In this document: positions 55,678 through 64,000 of the stretch, one piece after another
Layout of the letters: the number at the start of each line of letters is the position of its first letter
Position numbering within the stretch: the first letter of the stretch is position 1
Source of the DNA: Pseudomonas gozinkensis
Lineage (GTDB): Bacteria > Pseudomonadota > Gammaproteobacteria > Pseudomonadales > Pseudomonadaceae
Direction of reading: 5' to 3'
Length of the DNA: 64,000 nucleotides
Assembly (NCBI RefSeq): GCF_014863585.1
Contig: NZ_CP062253.1
Span: 4,897,001 to 4,961,000, forward strand
The notes under the pieces: generated by a model
Databases searched by the model: none
The model's input: the letters and a program-made list of their open reading frames with translations, nothing else
Told to the model about the DNA's origin: nothing
Position numbers and translations under genes: made by a program

Positions 55678-56658
55678 TTATCCGCGCTCGGGTGGCACCG
55701 ATGACAACTCGAACGGGCTGCTGCTGCGCCGCTGGTTGCGGTCTTCCCGTGGCGTGGCGCCGAAGAAGTTGCGATAGGCGCTGGAGAAATGCGGCCCAGA
55801 AGAGAAACCGCAGGACAGGCCGATCTGGATGATCGACTTGCTAGTCTGCATCAACATCTGCCGGGCCTTGTTCAAGCGCAGTTCCAGGTAGTACTGGCTC
55901 GGCACGCGGTTGAGGTATTGCTTGAAGATCCGCTCCAGCTGGCGACGGGACACGCACACGTGCTGGGCGATTTCGTCGGTGGTCAGCGGTTCTTCGATAT
56001 TGGCTTCCATCAGCAGTACGGCTTGCGTGAGTTTCGGATGGCTGGAACCAAGACGGTTCTGCAACGGGATGCGCTGACGCTCGCCGCCTTCGCGGATGCG
56101 TTCGACCACCAGTTCTTCGGAAACCGCGCCAGCCAGTTCCGCACCGTGATCACGGGCCAGCACCGCCAGCAGCAAATCGAGCACCGACATGCCACCGCAC
56201 GCGGTCAGGCGATCGCGATCCCAGTCGAACAGATGGCTGGTGGCGATGACTTTCGGGAAGCGCTCGGCGAAATCGTCCTGCCAGCGCCAATGCACCGCGG
56301 CGCGGTAGCCGTCGAGCAGACCGAGTTGCGCCAGCGGATAAACACCGGCCGACAGACCGCCAATCACACAACCGGCACGCACCAGTTGCTTGAGCGCACT
56401 GCTGAGTGCCGGCGCCAAAGTCGTCGGTGGCTCATCGGCGAGCAGGAACAGTTTCTGGAAGTTTTCGAGTTTGCCGGCCCAGGGTTCGCCGGGCAGTTGC
56501 CATTCACCTTCGGTCGGTGCTTCGGCCTGCAGGAACGACAACTCGTAAACCACGTCCGGATGCACACGCTGGGCAACACGCAAGGCCTCCTCTGCCAGCG
56601 CCAAAGTCAGAGCTTTAGTGCTGGGCCAAATCAGGAAACCAATTCGATGGGCAGTCAT
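55678..56658 (-). CDS. argR: Arginine regulator ArgR (AraC/XylS family)
   Basis: The 326-residue regulator matches P. aeruginosa ArgR. Its N-terminal amidase-like sensor domain includes IGFLIWPSTKALTLALAEEALRVAQ, GLSAGVYPLAQLGLLDGYRAAVHWRW and LTACGGMSVLDLLLA. Two AraC-type helix-turn-helix motifs follow in the last 100 residues (TTDEIAQHVCVSRRQLERIFKQYL and IIQIGLSCGFSSGPHFSSAYRNFFG). It activates aot and aru with arginine and represses biosynthetic genes. ATG 56658 is the family start. In P. aeruginosa it lies close to aruC; here the LRR gene intervenes. Confidence 0.95.
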   Translation of the reverse strand: MTAHRIGFLIWPSTKALTLALAEEALRVAQRVHPDVVYELSFLQAEAPTEGEWQLPGEPWAGKLENFQKLFLLADEPPTTLAPALSSALKQLVRAGCVIGGLSAGVYPLAQLGLLDGYRAAVHWRWQDDFAERFPKVIATSHLFDWDRDRLTACGGMSVLDLLLAVLARDHGAELAGAVSEELVVERIREGGERQRIPLQNRLGSSHPKLTQAVLLMEANIEEPLTTDEIAQHVCVSRRQLERIFKQYLNRVPSQYYLELRLNKARQMLMQTSKSIIQIGLSCGFSSGPHFSSAYRNFFGATPREDRNQRRSSSPFELSSVPPERG

Positions 56659-56751
56659 GGGCGGGCGATCCGAAGCGAATAACGGTGATGAAGGCAAGGG
56701 CCAATGCTAGCCCGAAAATGAACACAAATCGCGAAACCAGCAAAGATCAAT

Positions 56752-56840
56752 TGTGGGAGCTGGCTTGCCAGCGATAGCGGTGTGTCTGTCCCAGAAATGC
56801 AATCTGGCAGGACGCCATCGCTGGCAAGCCAGCTCCCACA
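56752..56840. repeat. REP-like inverted pair between aotP and argR
   Basis: TGTGGGAGCTGGCTTGCCAG and the inverse CTGGCAAGCCAGCTCCCACA enclose about 45 nt. It may dampen readthrough from the aot genes into argR. Confidence 0.88.
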
Positions 56841-56904
56841 GGAATCGAGAACGGCCTCTAGGCTGCGAAGCATGCACTATCTCGGTGCACAACGGCAGCC
56901 CCGA

Positions 56905-57669
56905 TTACTTGAGGCTGCCCGAGAGGAATTGTTGCAAACGTTCCGATTGCGGATTGACCAGCACTTCACGCGGGTTGCCGCTTTCTTCGACGACACCTTT
57001 GTGCAGGAACACCAACTGGTTCGACACTTCACGGGCGAAGCCCATTTCGTGGGTCACCACCACCATGGTGCGGCCTTCCTGAGCGAGGGCCTGCATGACT
57101 TTCAGCACGTCGCCGACCAGTTCCGGGTCGAGGGCCGAAGTCGGCTCGTCGAACAGCATCACCTCAGGTTCCATCGCCAGCGCACGGGCGATCGCCACAC
57201 GTTGCTGCTCGCCACCGGACATGTGCCCCGGGAACGCATCCTTACGATGAGCCACGCCGACCTTGTTCAGGTAGTGCTCGGCTTTCTCGCGGGCTTCGGC
57301 CTTGGACACGCCCAGCACGTGAACCGGCGCTTCCATGATGTTTTCCAGCGCGGTCATGTGCGACCACAGGTTGAAGTGCTGGAACACCATCGACAGGCGC
57401 GAACGCATGCGTTGCAGCTGTTTCGGATCAGCGGCTTTCAGCGCGCCGTCCTTGTTCGCCACCAGTTTCAGCTCTTCGTTGTTGAGCAGGATCTTGCCCG
57501 CGTGCGGCTGCTCGAGCAGGTTGATGCAGCGCAGGAAAGTACTTTTGCCGGAGCCACTGGAGCCGATGATGCTGATCACATCGCCGGCGGCCGCTTTCAG
57601 GGAAACGCCCTTGAGCACTTCGTGACTGCCATAGCGTTTATGCAGGTCTTGGACTTCAAGTTTGTACAT
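56905..57669 (-). CDS. aotP: Arginine/ornithine ABC transporter ATP-binding protein
   Basis: The 254-residue HisP-type ATPase powers amino-acid uptake. It shows Walker A GSSGSGKST, Q-loop MVFQHFNLWSHMT, signature MSGGEQQR, Walker B VMLFDEPTSALDPE and the switch histidine in VVVTHEM. ATG 57669 (MYKLEVQDLHKRYGSHEVLKG) is preferred to 57684. Last transport gene of aotJQMOP, upstream of argR. Confidence 0.94.
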   Translation of the reverse strand: MYKLEVQDLHKRYGSHEVLKGVSLKAAAGDVISIIGSSGSGKSTFLRCINLLEQPHAGKILLNNEELKLVANKDGALKAADPKQLQRMRSRLSMVFQHFNLWSHMTALENIMEAPVHVLGVSKAEAREKAEHYLNKVGVAHRKDAFPGHMSGGEQQRVAIARALAMEPEVMLFDEPTSALDPELVGDVLKVMQALAQEGRTMVVVTHEMGFAREVSNQLVFLHKGVVEESGNPREVLVNPQSERLQQFLSGSLK

Positions 57670-57692
57670 GCGGTCGGTTCTCACAAAAACAG

Positions 57693-58805
57693 TCAGTCGT
57701 TGAGCAAAGGGCCGTCGCGCAGCGCATCGCGCCCCGCCACTTTGGCCAGCCAGAAACCGGGTTGGGCGTAACGCAGCCGCTCAATGGCAAACAGCACCCC
57801 GGACGTACCAGCACACACCGTGCTGACCCGATCCGACAGCGGATCGATCACTTCGAAAATCTTGTCACCGGCTTCAACCCACTCGCCGGGCTTGCGCAGA
57901 AAACTCACCACGCCCGGATGCGGCGGCAGGAGCAGTTCAGTGCCCTCGAACGGCATGCCTTCGCACGGTTCGTGCGCCGCGCTCGGCCACTCGCCACGAA
58001 TCAGGCCCTGCTCGGCGAGGAACGCCAGAATGCCTTCTGCCCAAGCCTCGGCCTGCGCAGGCGTGGTGTCGGCCTGACCACCCAGTTCAACGGTGGTCGC
58101 CAGGCACGCCAGTGGAATCTGCGCGTCCGGGAACAGGCGCGACAGACGCAGCCACGGCAACGAGCAGGCTTCGTCGAACGAACTGCCGCCGGAATCTTCC
58201 GCCAGCAGACCGACCTTCACGTCCAGGTGCGCGGCGAGCGAACGCCACTGCGGCCAGTGCTGCGGCAAGGCGTACATGTGCAGCGCGGCTTCGCAGTCGC
58301 AATGCAGATCCAGCACCACATCGGCGGTGGCGGCATGTTGCAGCAGGATGCGCTGCATGCCTTGCAACTGGCTGCTGGCCTCGGGCAATGCGGCCAGGTG
58401 ATCGGCCATCGCCTGACGGATCAGACGGATGTTGGCGTGCGGATCATCACCGAGTTGGCCCTCGAGCTTTGCGGCCACCGGGGCGCTGAGCTCGACGAAA
58501 TCACGGTTGAAATTCTTGCCGCTGCCGGCCTCGAAACGGCCCTGATGGTTGCCTTGCAGCAACTGACCGAGACCCAGCGGGTTGGCCACCGGCACCAATT
58601 CGATGACGCCGTTGAGCAGGCCCTTGGCTTCGAGTTCGCCGAGGCGTTTTTTCAGCTCCCAGGCGGTGCGCATGCCGGGCAGTTCGTCAGCGTGCAGGCT
58701 GGCCTGGATGTAGGCCTTGCGCTCGCCGCTACCGAAGCGGAAAACCGAAATCCGGCGTTCGCTGCCCAGGTGACTCCACGGCAGAATGTGGTCGATGCGT
58801 TCCAT
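57693..58805 (-). CDS. aotO: Succinylglutamate desuccinylase/aspartoacylase family protein
   Basis: The 370-residue M14-like protein has zinc-site motifs QASLHADELPGMRTAWELKK and VVLDLHCDCEAALHMYA. It sits inside the aot operon at the position of P. aeruginosa aotO, which was reported not to be required for transport. It probably hydrolyses an acylated amino acid. It starts within a few bases of the aotM stop, so expression is tied to arginine uptake. Confidence 0.88.
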   Translation of the reverse strand: MERIDHILPWSHLGSERRISVFRFGSGERKAYIQASLHADELPGMRTAWELKKRLGELEAKGLLNGVIELVPVANPLGLGQLLQGNHQGRFEAGSGKNFNRDFVELSAPVAAKLEGQLGDDPHANIRLIRQAMADHLAALPEASSQLQGMQRILLQHAATADVVLDLHCDCEAALHMYALPQHWPQWRSLAAHLDVKVGLLAEDSGGSSFDEACSLPWLRLSRLFPDAQIPLACLATTVELGGQADTTPAQAEAWAEGILAFLAEQGLIRGEWPSAAHEPCEGMPFEGTELLLPPHPGVVSFLRKPGEWVEAGDKIFEVIDPLSDRVSTVCAGTSGVLFAIERLRYAQPGFWLAKVAGRDALRDGPLLND

Positions 58806-58806
58806 A

Positions 58807-59505
58807 TCAGTGCTTCCTCGGGGCCAGGTAGCTCAGCCAGCGACGCTCGGCCAGCTTGAACAGGCGCACCAGAATGAAGGTCAGGCACAGGTAGAACACG
58901 CCAGCGGTGATGTACGCCTCGAACGGCAGGTAGAACTGCGCGTTGACGGTACGGGCCGCACCAGTAATGTCGATCAGGGTCACGATGGACGCCAGACTGG
59001 TGGTCTGCAGCATCATGATCACTTCGTTGCTGTACTGCGGCAGCGCCCGGCGCAGGGCCGATGGCAGCAGGATGCGCTTGTACATCTTGAAGCGCGACAT
59101 GCCCATGGCCTTGGCCGCTTCGATCTCGCCATTCGGCGTGGCCTTCAGGCTGCCGGCGATGATTTCGGCGGTGTAGGCGCTGGTGTTGATCGTGAACGCC
59201 AGGCACGCACAGAACGTTGCGCTGGACAGCCACGGCCAGAGGAAGCTTTCACGCACGGCTTCGAACTGGGCCAGACCGTAGTAGATCAGGAACAGTTGAA
59301 CCAGCATCGGCGTACCGCGAATCACGTAGGTGTAGAGCCAGGCTGCGCCGTTGACCACAGCGTTCTTGGATACGCGCATCAGCCCCAGCGGCAGGGCCGC
59401 GAGCAGACCGAAGAACAGCGACAGCGCGAGCAACTTGAGGGTGGTGACCAGACCGCCGAGGTATAGCGGCAGGGCCTCCCAAATGACGTTGTAGTCGAAG
59501 ATCAT
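58807..59505 (-). CDS. aotM: Arginine/ornithine ABC transporter permease AotM
   Basis: This 232-residue HisM/HisQ-type permease has about five TM helices. The conserved cytoplasmic EAA loop reads EIEAAKAMGMSRFKMYKRILLPSALRRALP, and YVIRGTPMLVQLFLIYYG precedes it. It overlaps the aotQ stop by 4 nt and is followed immediately by aotO. Confidence 0.93.
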   Translation of the reverse strand: MIFDYNVIWEALPLYLGGLVTTLKLLALSLFFGLLAALPLGLMRVSKNAVVNGAAWLYTYVIRGTPMLVQLFLIYYGLAQFEAVRESFLWPWLSSATFCACLAFTINTSAYTAEIIAGSLKATPNGEIEAAKAMGMSRFKMYKRILLPSALRRALPQYSNEVIMMLQTTSLASIVTLIDITGAARTVNAQFYLPFEAYITAGVFYLCLTFILVRLFKLAERRWLSYLAPRKH

Positions 59506-60191
59506 AGATCAGCCGCCCTTACGCCTACCGAGTAGCGCTTCTCAAGGTGACGCAGCGCCAGCAACGAGACACTGGTGATCACCAGGTACATCGCCGCCAC
59601 TGCGAGGAAGAAGGTGAAAGGCTCGCGGGTGGCGTCGGCCGCCTGCTTGGCCTTGAACATCATGTCTTGCAGACCGACCACGGAAATCAGCGCGGTGGCC
59701 TTGGTCAACACCAGCCAGTTGTTGGTGAAGCCCGGAATCGCCAGACGGATCATCTGCGGCACCAGCACCCGGAAGAACACCTGAAAGCTGCTCATGCCGT
59801 ACGCCATGCCCGCTTCGGCCTGACCTTTGGGGATCGCCATGAACGCGCCGCGGAAGGTTTCCGACAGGTACGCACCGAAGATGAAACCGAGGGTGCCGAT
59901 ACCGGCGGCCAGCGGGTTCAGGTCGATGTAGTCGTCATAGCCGAGCATCGGTGCGACGCGGTTGAGCAAATCCTGACCGCCGTAGAAGATCAGCAGGATC
60001 AGCACCAGGTCGGGAATCCCGCGAATCACCGTGGAATACAGATCGCCCAGCCACGCCAGCCAGCGCACCGGCGACAGGCGCAACGCGACGCCGATCAGCC
60101 CGAGAACGATGGCCAGGGCCATGGACGACAAGGCGAGCTGAAGCGTCAGCCAAGCGCCATCGAGGATGACAGCCCCGTAGCCTTTCAACAT
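59502..60191 (-). CDS. aotQ: Arginine/ornithine ABC transporter permease AotQ
   Basis: This 229-residue permease has STVIRGIPDLVLILLIFYGGQ, the EAA-like loop QAEAGMAYGMSSFQVFFRVLVPQMIRLAIP and about five TM helices. It forms a heterodimer with AotM. It lies after an intercistronic terminator-like hairpin that separates it from aotJ. Confidence 0.93.
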   Translation of the reverse strand: MLKGYGAVILDGAWLTLQLALSSMALAIVLGLIGVALRLSPVRWLAWLGDLYSTVIRGIPDLVLILLIFYGGQDLLNRVAPMLGYDDYIDLNPLAAGIGTLGFIFGAYLSETFRGAFMAIPKGQAEAGMAYGMSSFQVFFRVLVPQMIRLAIPGFTNNWLVLTKATALISVVGLQDMMFKAKQAADATREPFTFFLAVAAMYLVITSVSLLALRHLEKRYSVGVRAADL

Positions 60192-60217
60192 GATTCAGGT
60201 CCTCGAAAGTTGGGATG

Positions 60218-60261
60218 AAAAAATGGCGCAAACCGCAGAGATCCTGTTGCTTGCGCCATTT
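60218..60261 (-). terminator. Intra-operon terminator/attenuator after aotJ
   Basis: Minus-strand AAATGGCGCAA (60251-60261) pairs perfectly with TTGCGCCATTT (60221-60231), 11 bp, then runs into six U. It would make most transcripts end after aotJ, giving excess binding protein over membrane components. Confidence 0.78.
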
Positions 60262-60282
60262 CGGACGGGTCGAGCGACGTCT

Positions 60283-61056
60283 TTACTTGCCGTAAATGTC
60301 GAAGTCGAAGTACTTGTCCTGGATTGCCTTGTACTTGCCGTTCTCGCGGATGGCCGCGATGGCGGTGTTGATCTTGTCTTTCAGGGCGTCGCCCTTGCGT
60401 ACTGCGATGCCTACGCCGTCGCCGAAGTATTTGACGTCGGTGAACGCCGGGCCGACGAACGCGAAGCCTTTGCCGGCGTCGGTTTTCAGGAAGCCGTCAT
60501 TCAACAGCGTAGCGTCCGCCACGGTGCCGTCGAGGCGGCCGGCGGCCACGTCGAGGTAGATTTCGTTCTGCGAACCGTATGGCTTGATCTCGGCACCCAG
60601 CGGGGCCAGGACTTCGCGGGCGAAACGCTCGTGGATCGAACCACGCTGTACGCCGATGTTCTTGCCCTTGAGCTCGGTCAGGCCTTCGCTGACAGCGGTG
60701 CCTTCTTTCATGACCAGGCGAGCCGGGGTGTTGTAGTACTTGTTGGTGAAGTCCACGGACTTCTTGCGGTCTTCAGTGATCGACATGGACGACAGGATCG
60801 CGTCGATCTTGCGCACTTTCAGTGCCGGGATCAGACCGTCGAACTCTTGCTCGACCCACTGGCACTTGACCTTCATTTCTTCGCACAGCGCGTTGCCGAT
60901 GTCGTAGTCGAAACCGACGATGCTGCCGTCCGGCGCTTTGGAAGCAAATGGAGGGTAAGCCGCTTCGATACCGATTTTCAGAGGCTTTTCATCGGCGAAT
61001 GTCGGCAGGGACAGCACGGACAGTGCCAGGGCGCCAAGCAGCACAAGTTTCTTCAT
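60283..61056 (-). CDS. aotJ: Arginine/ornithine-binding periplasmic protein
   Basis: The 257-residue SBP_bac_3 protein starts with a signal peptide ([21 protein letters not shown]) and shows [27 protein letters not shown] and [18 protein letters not shown] of the LAO/HisJ family. It captures arginine and ornithine for AotQMP. First gene of the operon; GGAG lies close to the ATG and a candidate ArgR site lies about 165-200 nt upstream. Confidence 0.95.
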   Translation of the reverse strand: MKKLVLLGALALSVLSLPTFADEKPLKIGIEAAYPPFASKAPDGSIVGFDYDIGNALCEEMKVKCQWVEQEFDGLIPALKVRKIDAILSSMSITEDRKKSVDFTNKYYNTPARLVMKEGTAVSEGLTELKGKNIGVQRGSIHERFAREVLAPLGAEIKPYGSQNEIYLDVAAGRLDGTVADATLLNDGFLKTDAGKGFAFVGPAFTDVKYFGDGVGIAVRKGDALKDKINTAIAAIRENGKYKAIQDKYFDFDIYGK

Positions 61057-61217
61057 CTTGGGACTCCATCGGTAAAGGGCAAAAACGGCAGAGTGAGCGA
61101 CAGCCCAATATGCGAATGGGTGAAACAGAAAAGCGGTGCTGCATCCGTGGGAAATTTCCCATTGAAACCGTCAGCGATTTCAACACGAGCCACGACGAGC
61201 GAGTGATCGGCATTCTA

Positions 61218-61254
61218 ACGACAGGCCCGAAGCCGATATTTCTTCAATGCGACA
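61218..61254 (-). promoter_or_regulatory. Candidate ArgR operator upstream of aotJ
   Basis: Minus-strand TGTCGCATTGAAGAAA (TGTCGC-N8-AA) is followed 31 bp downstream by TGTCGT. The first eight bases after the TGTCGC resemble the site before aruC (both TGTCGCATTG). The site lies about 165-200 nt upstream of the aotJ ATG. Confidence 0.5.
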
Positions 61255-61604
61255 ACTAATTACAGATGCACCGAGAAACCCGCTTGAGCACATTGACAGC
61301 CCTGCAATTTCATGCAAGAGCGAAAGACAGTGAACCGATCTATGCTGCAAATTGCGGGCCTATTATTCGCAAACCCTTCTAATCCGGCAAGCGCGGGGTT
61401 ATGTCTTATTTTTCACCGGGGGTTTTGAGGCCCGAAAACGGGGCAATGCGTTTCCGGACGCCCCGTTGCGGAGCAGGCGGTTACACATTCAGTTACTTGA
61501 AGGCGGACGAGTAACAGTGGGAAGTGCCTGACGGATCAATTCGATAATTATTGGCTGCGGGTTTTGTGTTCCATCAAAGGATGTCAGCTTTGCATGACAA
61601 ACCG

Positions 61605-61697
61605 CTTTCGCTGGCAAGCCAGCTCCCACACGACCTCGGCTTTGCTGAAATTATCTGACCACAACAATCCCTGTGGGAGCTGGCTTGCCAGCGAAGG
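61605..61697. repeat. REP-like inverted pair downstream of acsA
   Basis: CTTTCGCTGGCAAGCCAGCT and its inverse AGCTGGCTTGCCAGCGAAGG enclose about 50 nt. Confidence 0.87.
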
Positions 61698-61726
61698 GGC
61701 CAGCACTAACACCCCATAAACCACAG

Positions 61727-61765
61727 ACAAAAAAGCCCCGCCCGGCGCAATGCCGGGCGGGGCTT
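61727..61765 (-). terminator. Terminator of acsA
   Basis: Minus-strand AAGCCCCGCCCGGC (61752-61765) pairs with GCCGGGCGGGGCTT (61733-61746), 14 bp, followed by a U-rich run (TTTTTTG). Very strong hairpin 22 nt past the acsA stop. Confidence 0.93.
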
Positions 61766-61786
61766 ATCAGCCTTCAGACCCGCCGC

Positions 61787-63742
<1,956 letters not shown>

Positions 63743-63898
63743 CTTTCCTACCTCGGTGTAATAGTTGTTTTTGTATGACCCTGTTGTAGCCGGGGCGCCC
63801 GTATAGAACCATTCGACGATGGTAGTAACAAGCCCCTACAAAACATCCAGATACCCCAAACGCAAGCCTTGCGCCCTCGCTCCAAACACCGCAAATCC

Positions 63899-63926
63899 CT
63901 GTGGGAGCTGGCTTGCCAGCGATTCA
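63899..63926. repeat. Single REP-like element near the window end
   Basis: CTGTGGGAGCTGGCTTGCCA plus GCGATTC, one copy of the family seen at 42511, 56752 and 61605. A partner copy, if any, would lie beyond the right edge. Nothing else is seen in 63743-64000 apart from the acsA promoter side. Confidence 0.8.
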
Positions 63927-64000
63927 GGCGACGCGGTCTTTCAGGAAAACCAAAGCACTACCAACACAATATCCATCGATTGTTACCAAATCTGCCAAAG

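Larger units (their letters stand above)
61057..61786. other. 730-nt intergenic region between aotJ and acsA
   Basis: No gene seen. It contains the aot promoter region with candidate ArgR half-sites (61218-61254), an AT-rich stretch (61260-61600) with nothing I can assign, a REP-like pair (61605-61697) and the acsA terminator (61731-61765). Confidence 0.5.

Overview
The window is high-GC chromosomal DNA of a fluorescent Pseudomonas (P. fluorescens group). The evidence is near-complete gene-order agreement with Pseudomonas for oprH-phoP, cheR-cheV-flgAMN, alaS-lysC-rsmA-tRNA and acsA-aotJQMOP-argR-aruCFGDB-aruE. Protein sequences of OprH, PcpS, AmrZ, RsmA and ArgR are recognisable as Pseudomonas, and there are many short Pseudomonas-type inverted repeats between genes. 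No prophage, transposase, integrase or CRISPR array was seen.

Layout. 1-5.2 kb: the start of phoP, oprH under an array of PhoP-like direct repeats, a secreted dienelactone-hydrolase-like protein, the phosphopantetheinyl transferase pcpS, and an RstB/RstA-like two-component pair. 5.2-8.9 kb: nrdA behind a long regulatory region with an NrdR-box pair, a DnaA box and hairpins. 9-16.9 kb: a flagella/chemotaxis block (flgBCDE, cheR, cheV, flgA, flgM, flgN and the PilZ brake flgZ) with recognisable sigma-54 and sigma-28 promoters. 16.9-28 kb: an MFS transporter, a glutamine-synthetase-like enzyme, a kinase/TPR-response-regulator pair, a three-subunit membrane FAD dehydrogenase with triheme cytochrome c, and a chemoreceptor. 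28-33.5 kb: tRNA-Arg(CCU), small membrane proteins, phnN, amrZ, mgtE, a small envelope protein, three tandem tRNA-Arg(ACG), tRNA-Ser(GCU) and rsmA. 33.5-39.7 kb: lysC, alaS, an L-threonine aldolase, and a type-II-like lumazine synthase under an FMN riboswitch. 39.7-61 kb: the arginine succinyltransferase (aru/ast) catabolic operon and the aot arginine/ornithine transporter operon with argR. 61.8-63.7 kb: acsA.

Functional themes. The arginine block imports arginine/ornithine (Aot), senses it (ArgR) and degrades it to glutamate and succinate (AruCFGDBE); candidate ArgR half-sites precede both aotJ and aruC. The flagellar genes share the window with two global motility/sessility regulators, AmrZ and RsmA.

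The most unusual locus is a 7.7-kb gene (47901-55622). It lies between argR and aruC on the opposite strand. It encodes a roughly 2,570-residue protein with a large N-terminal region and five tandem copies of a roughly 304-residue module, each a helical linker followed by leucine-rich repeats. It resembles the scaffold of Pseudomonas LRR/NEL-type effector candidates, but the polypeptide ends after the fifth LRR block with no ligase domain that I can recognise.
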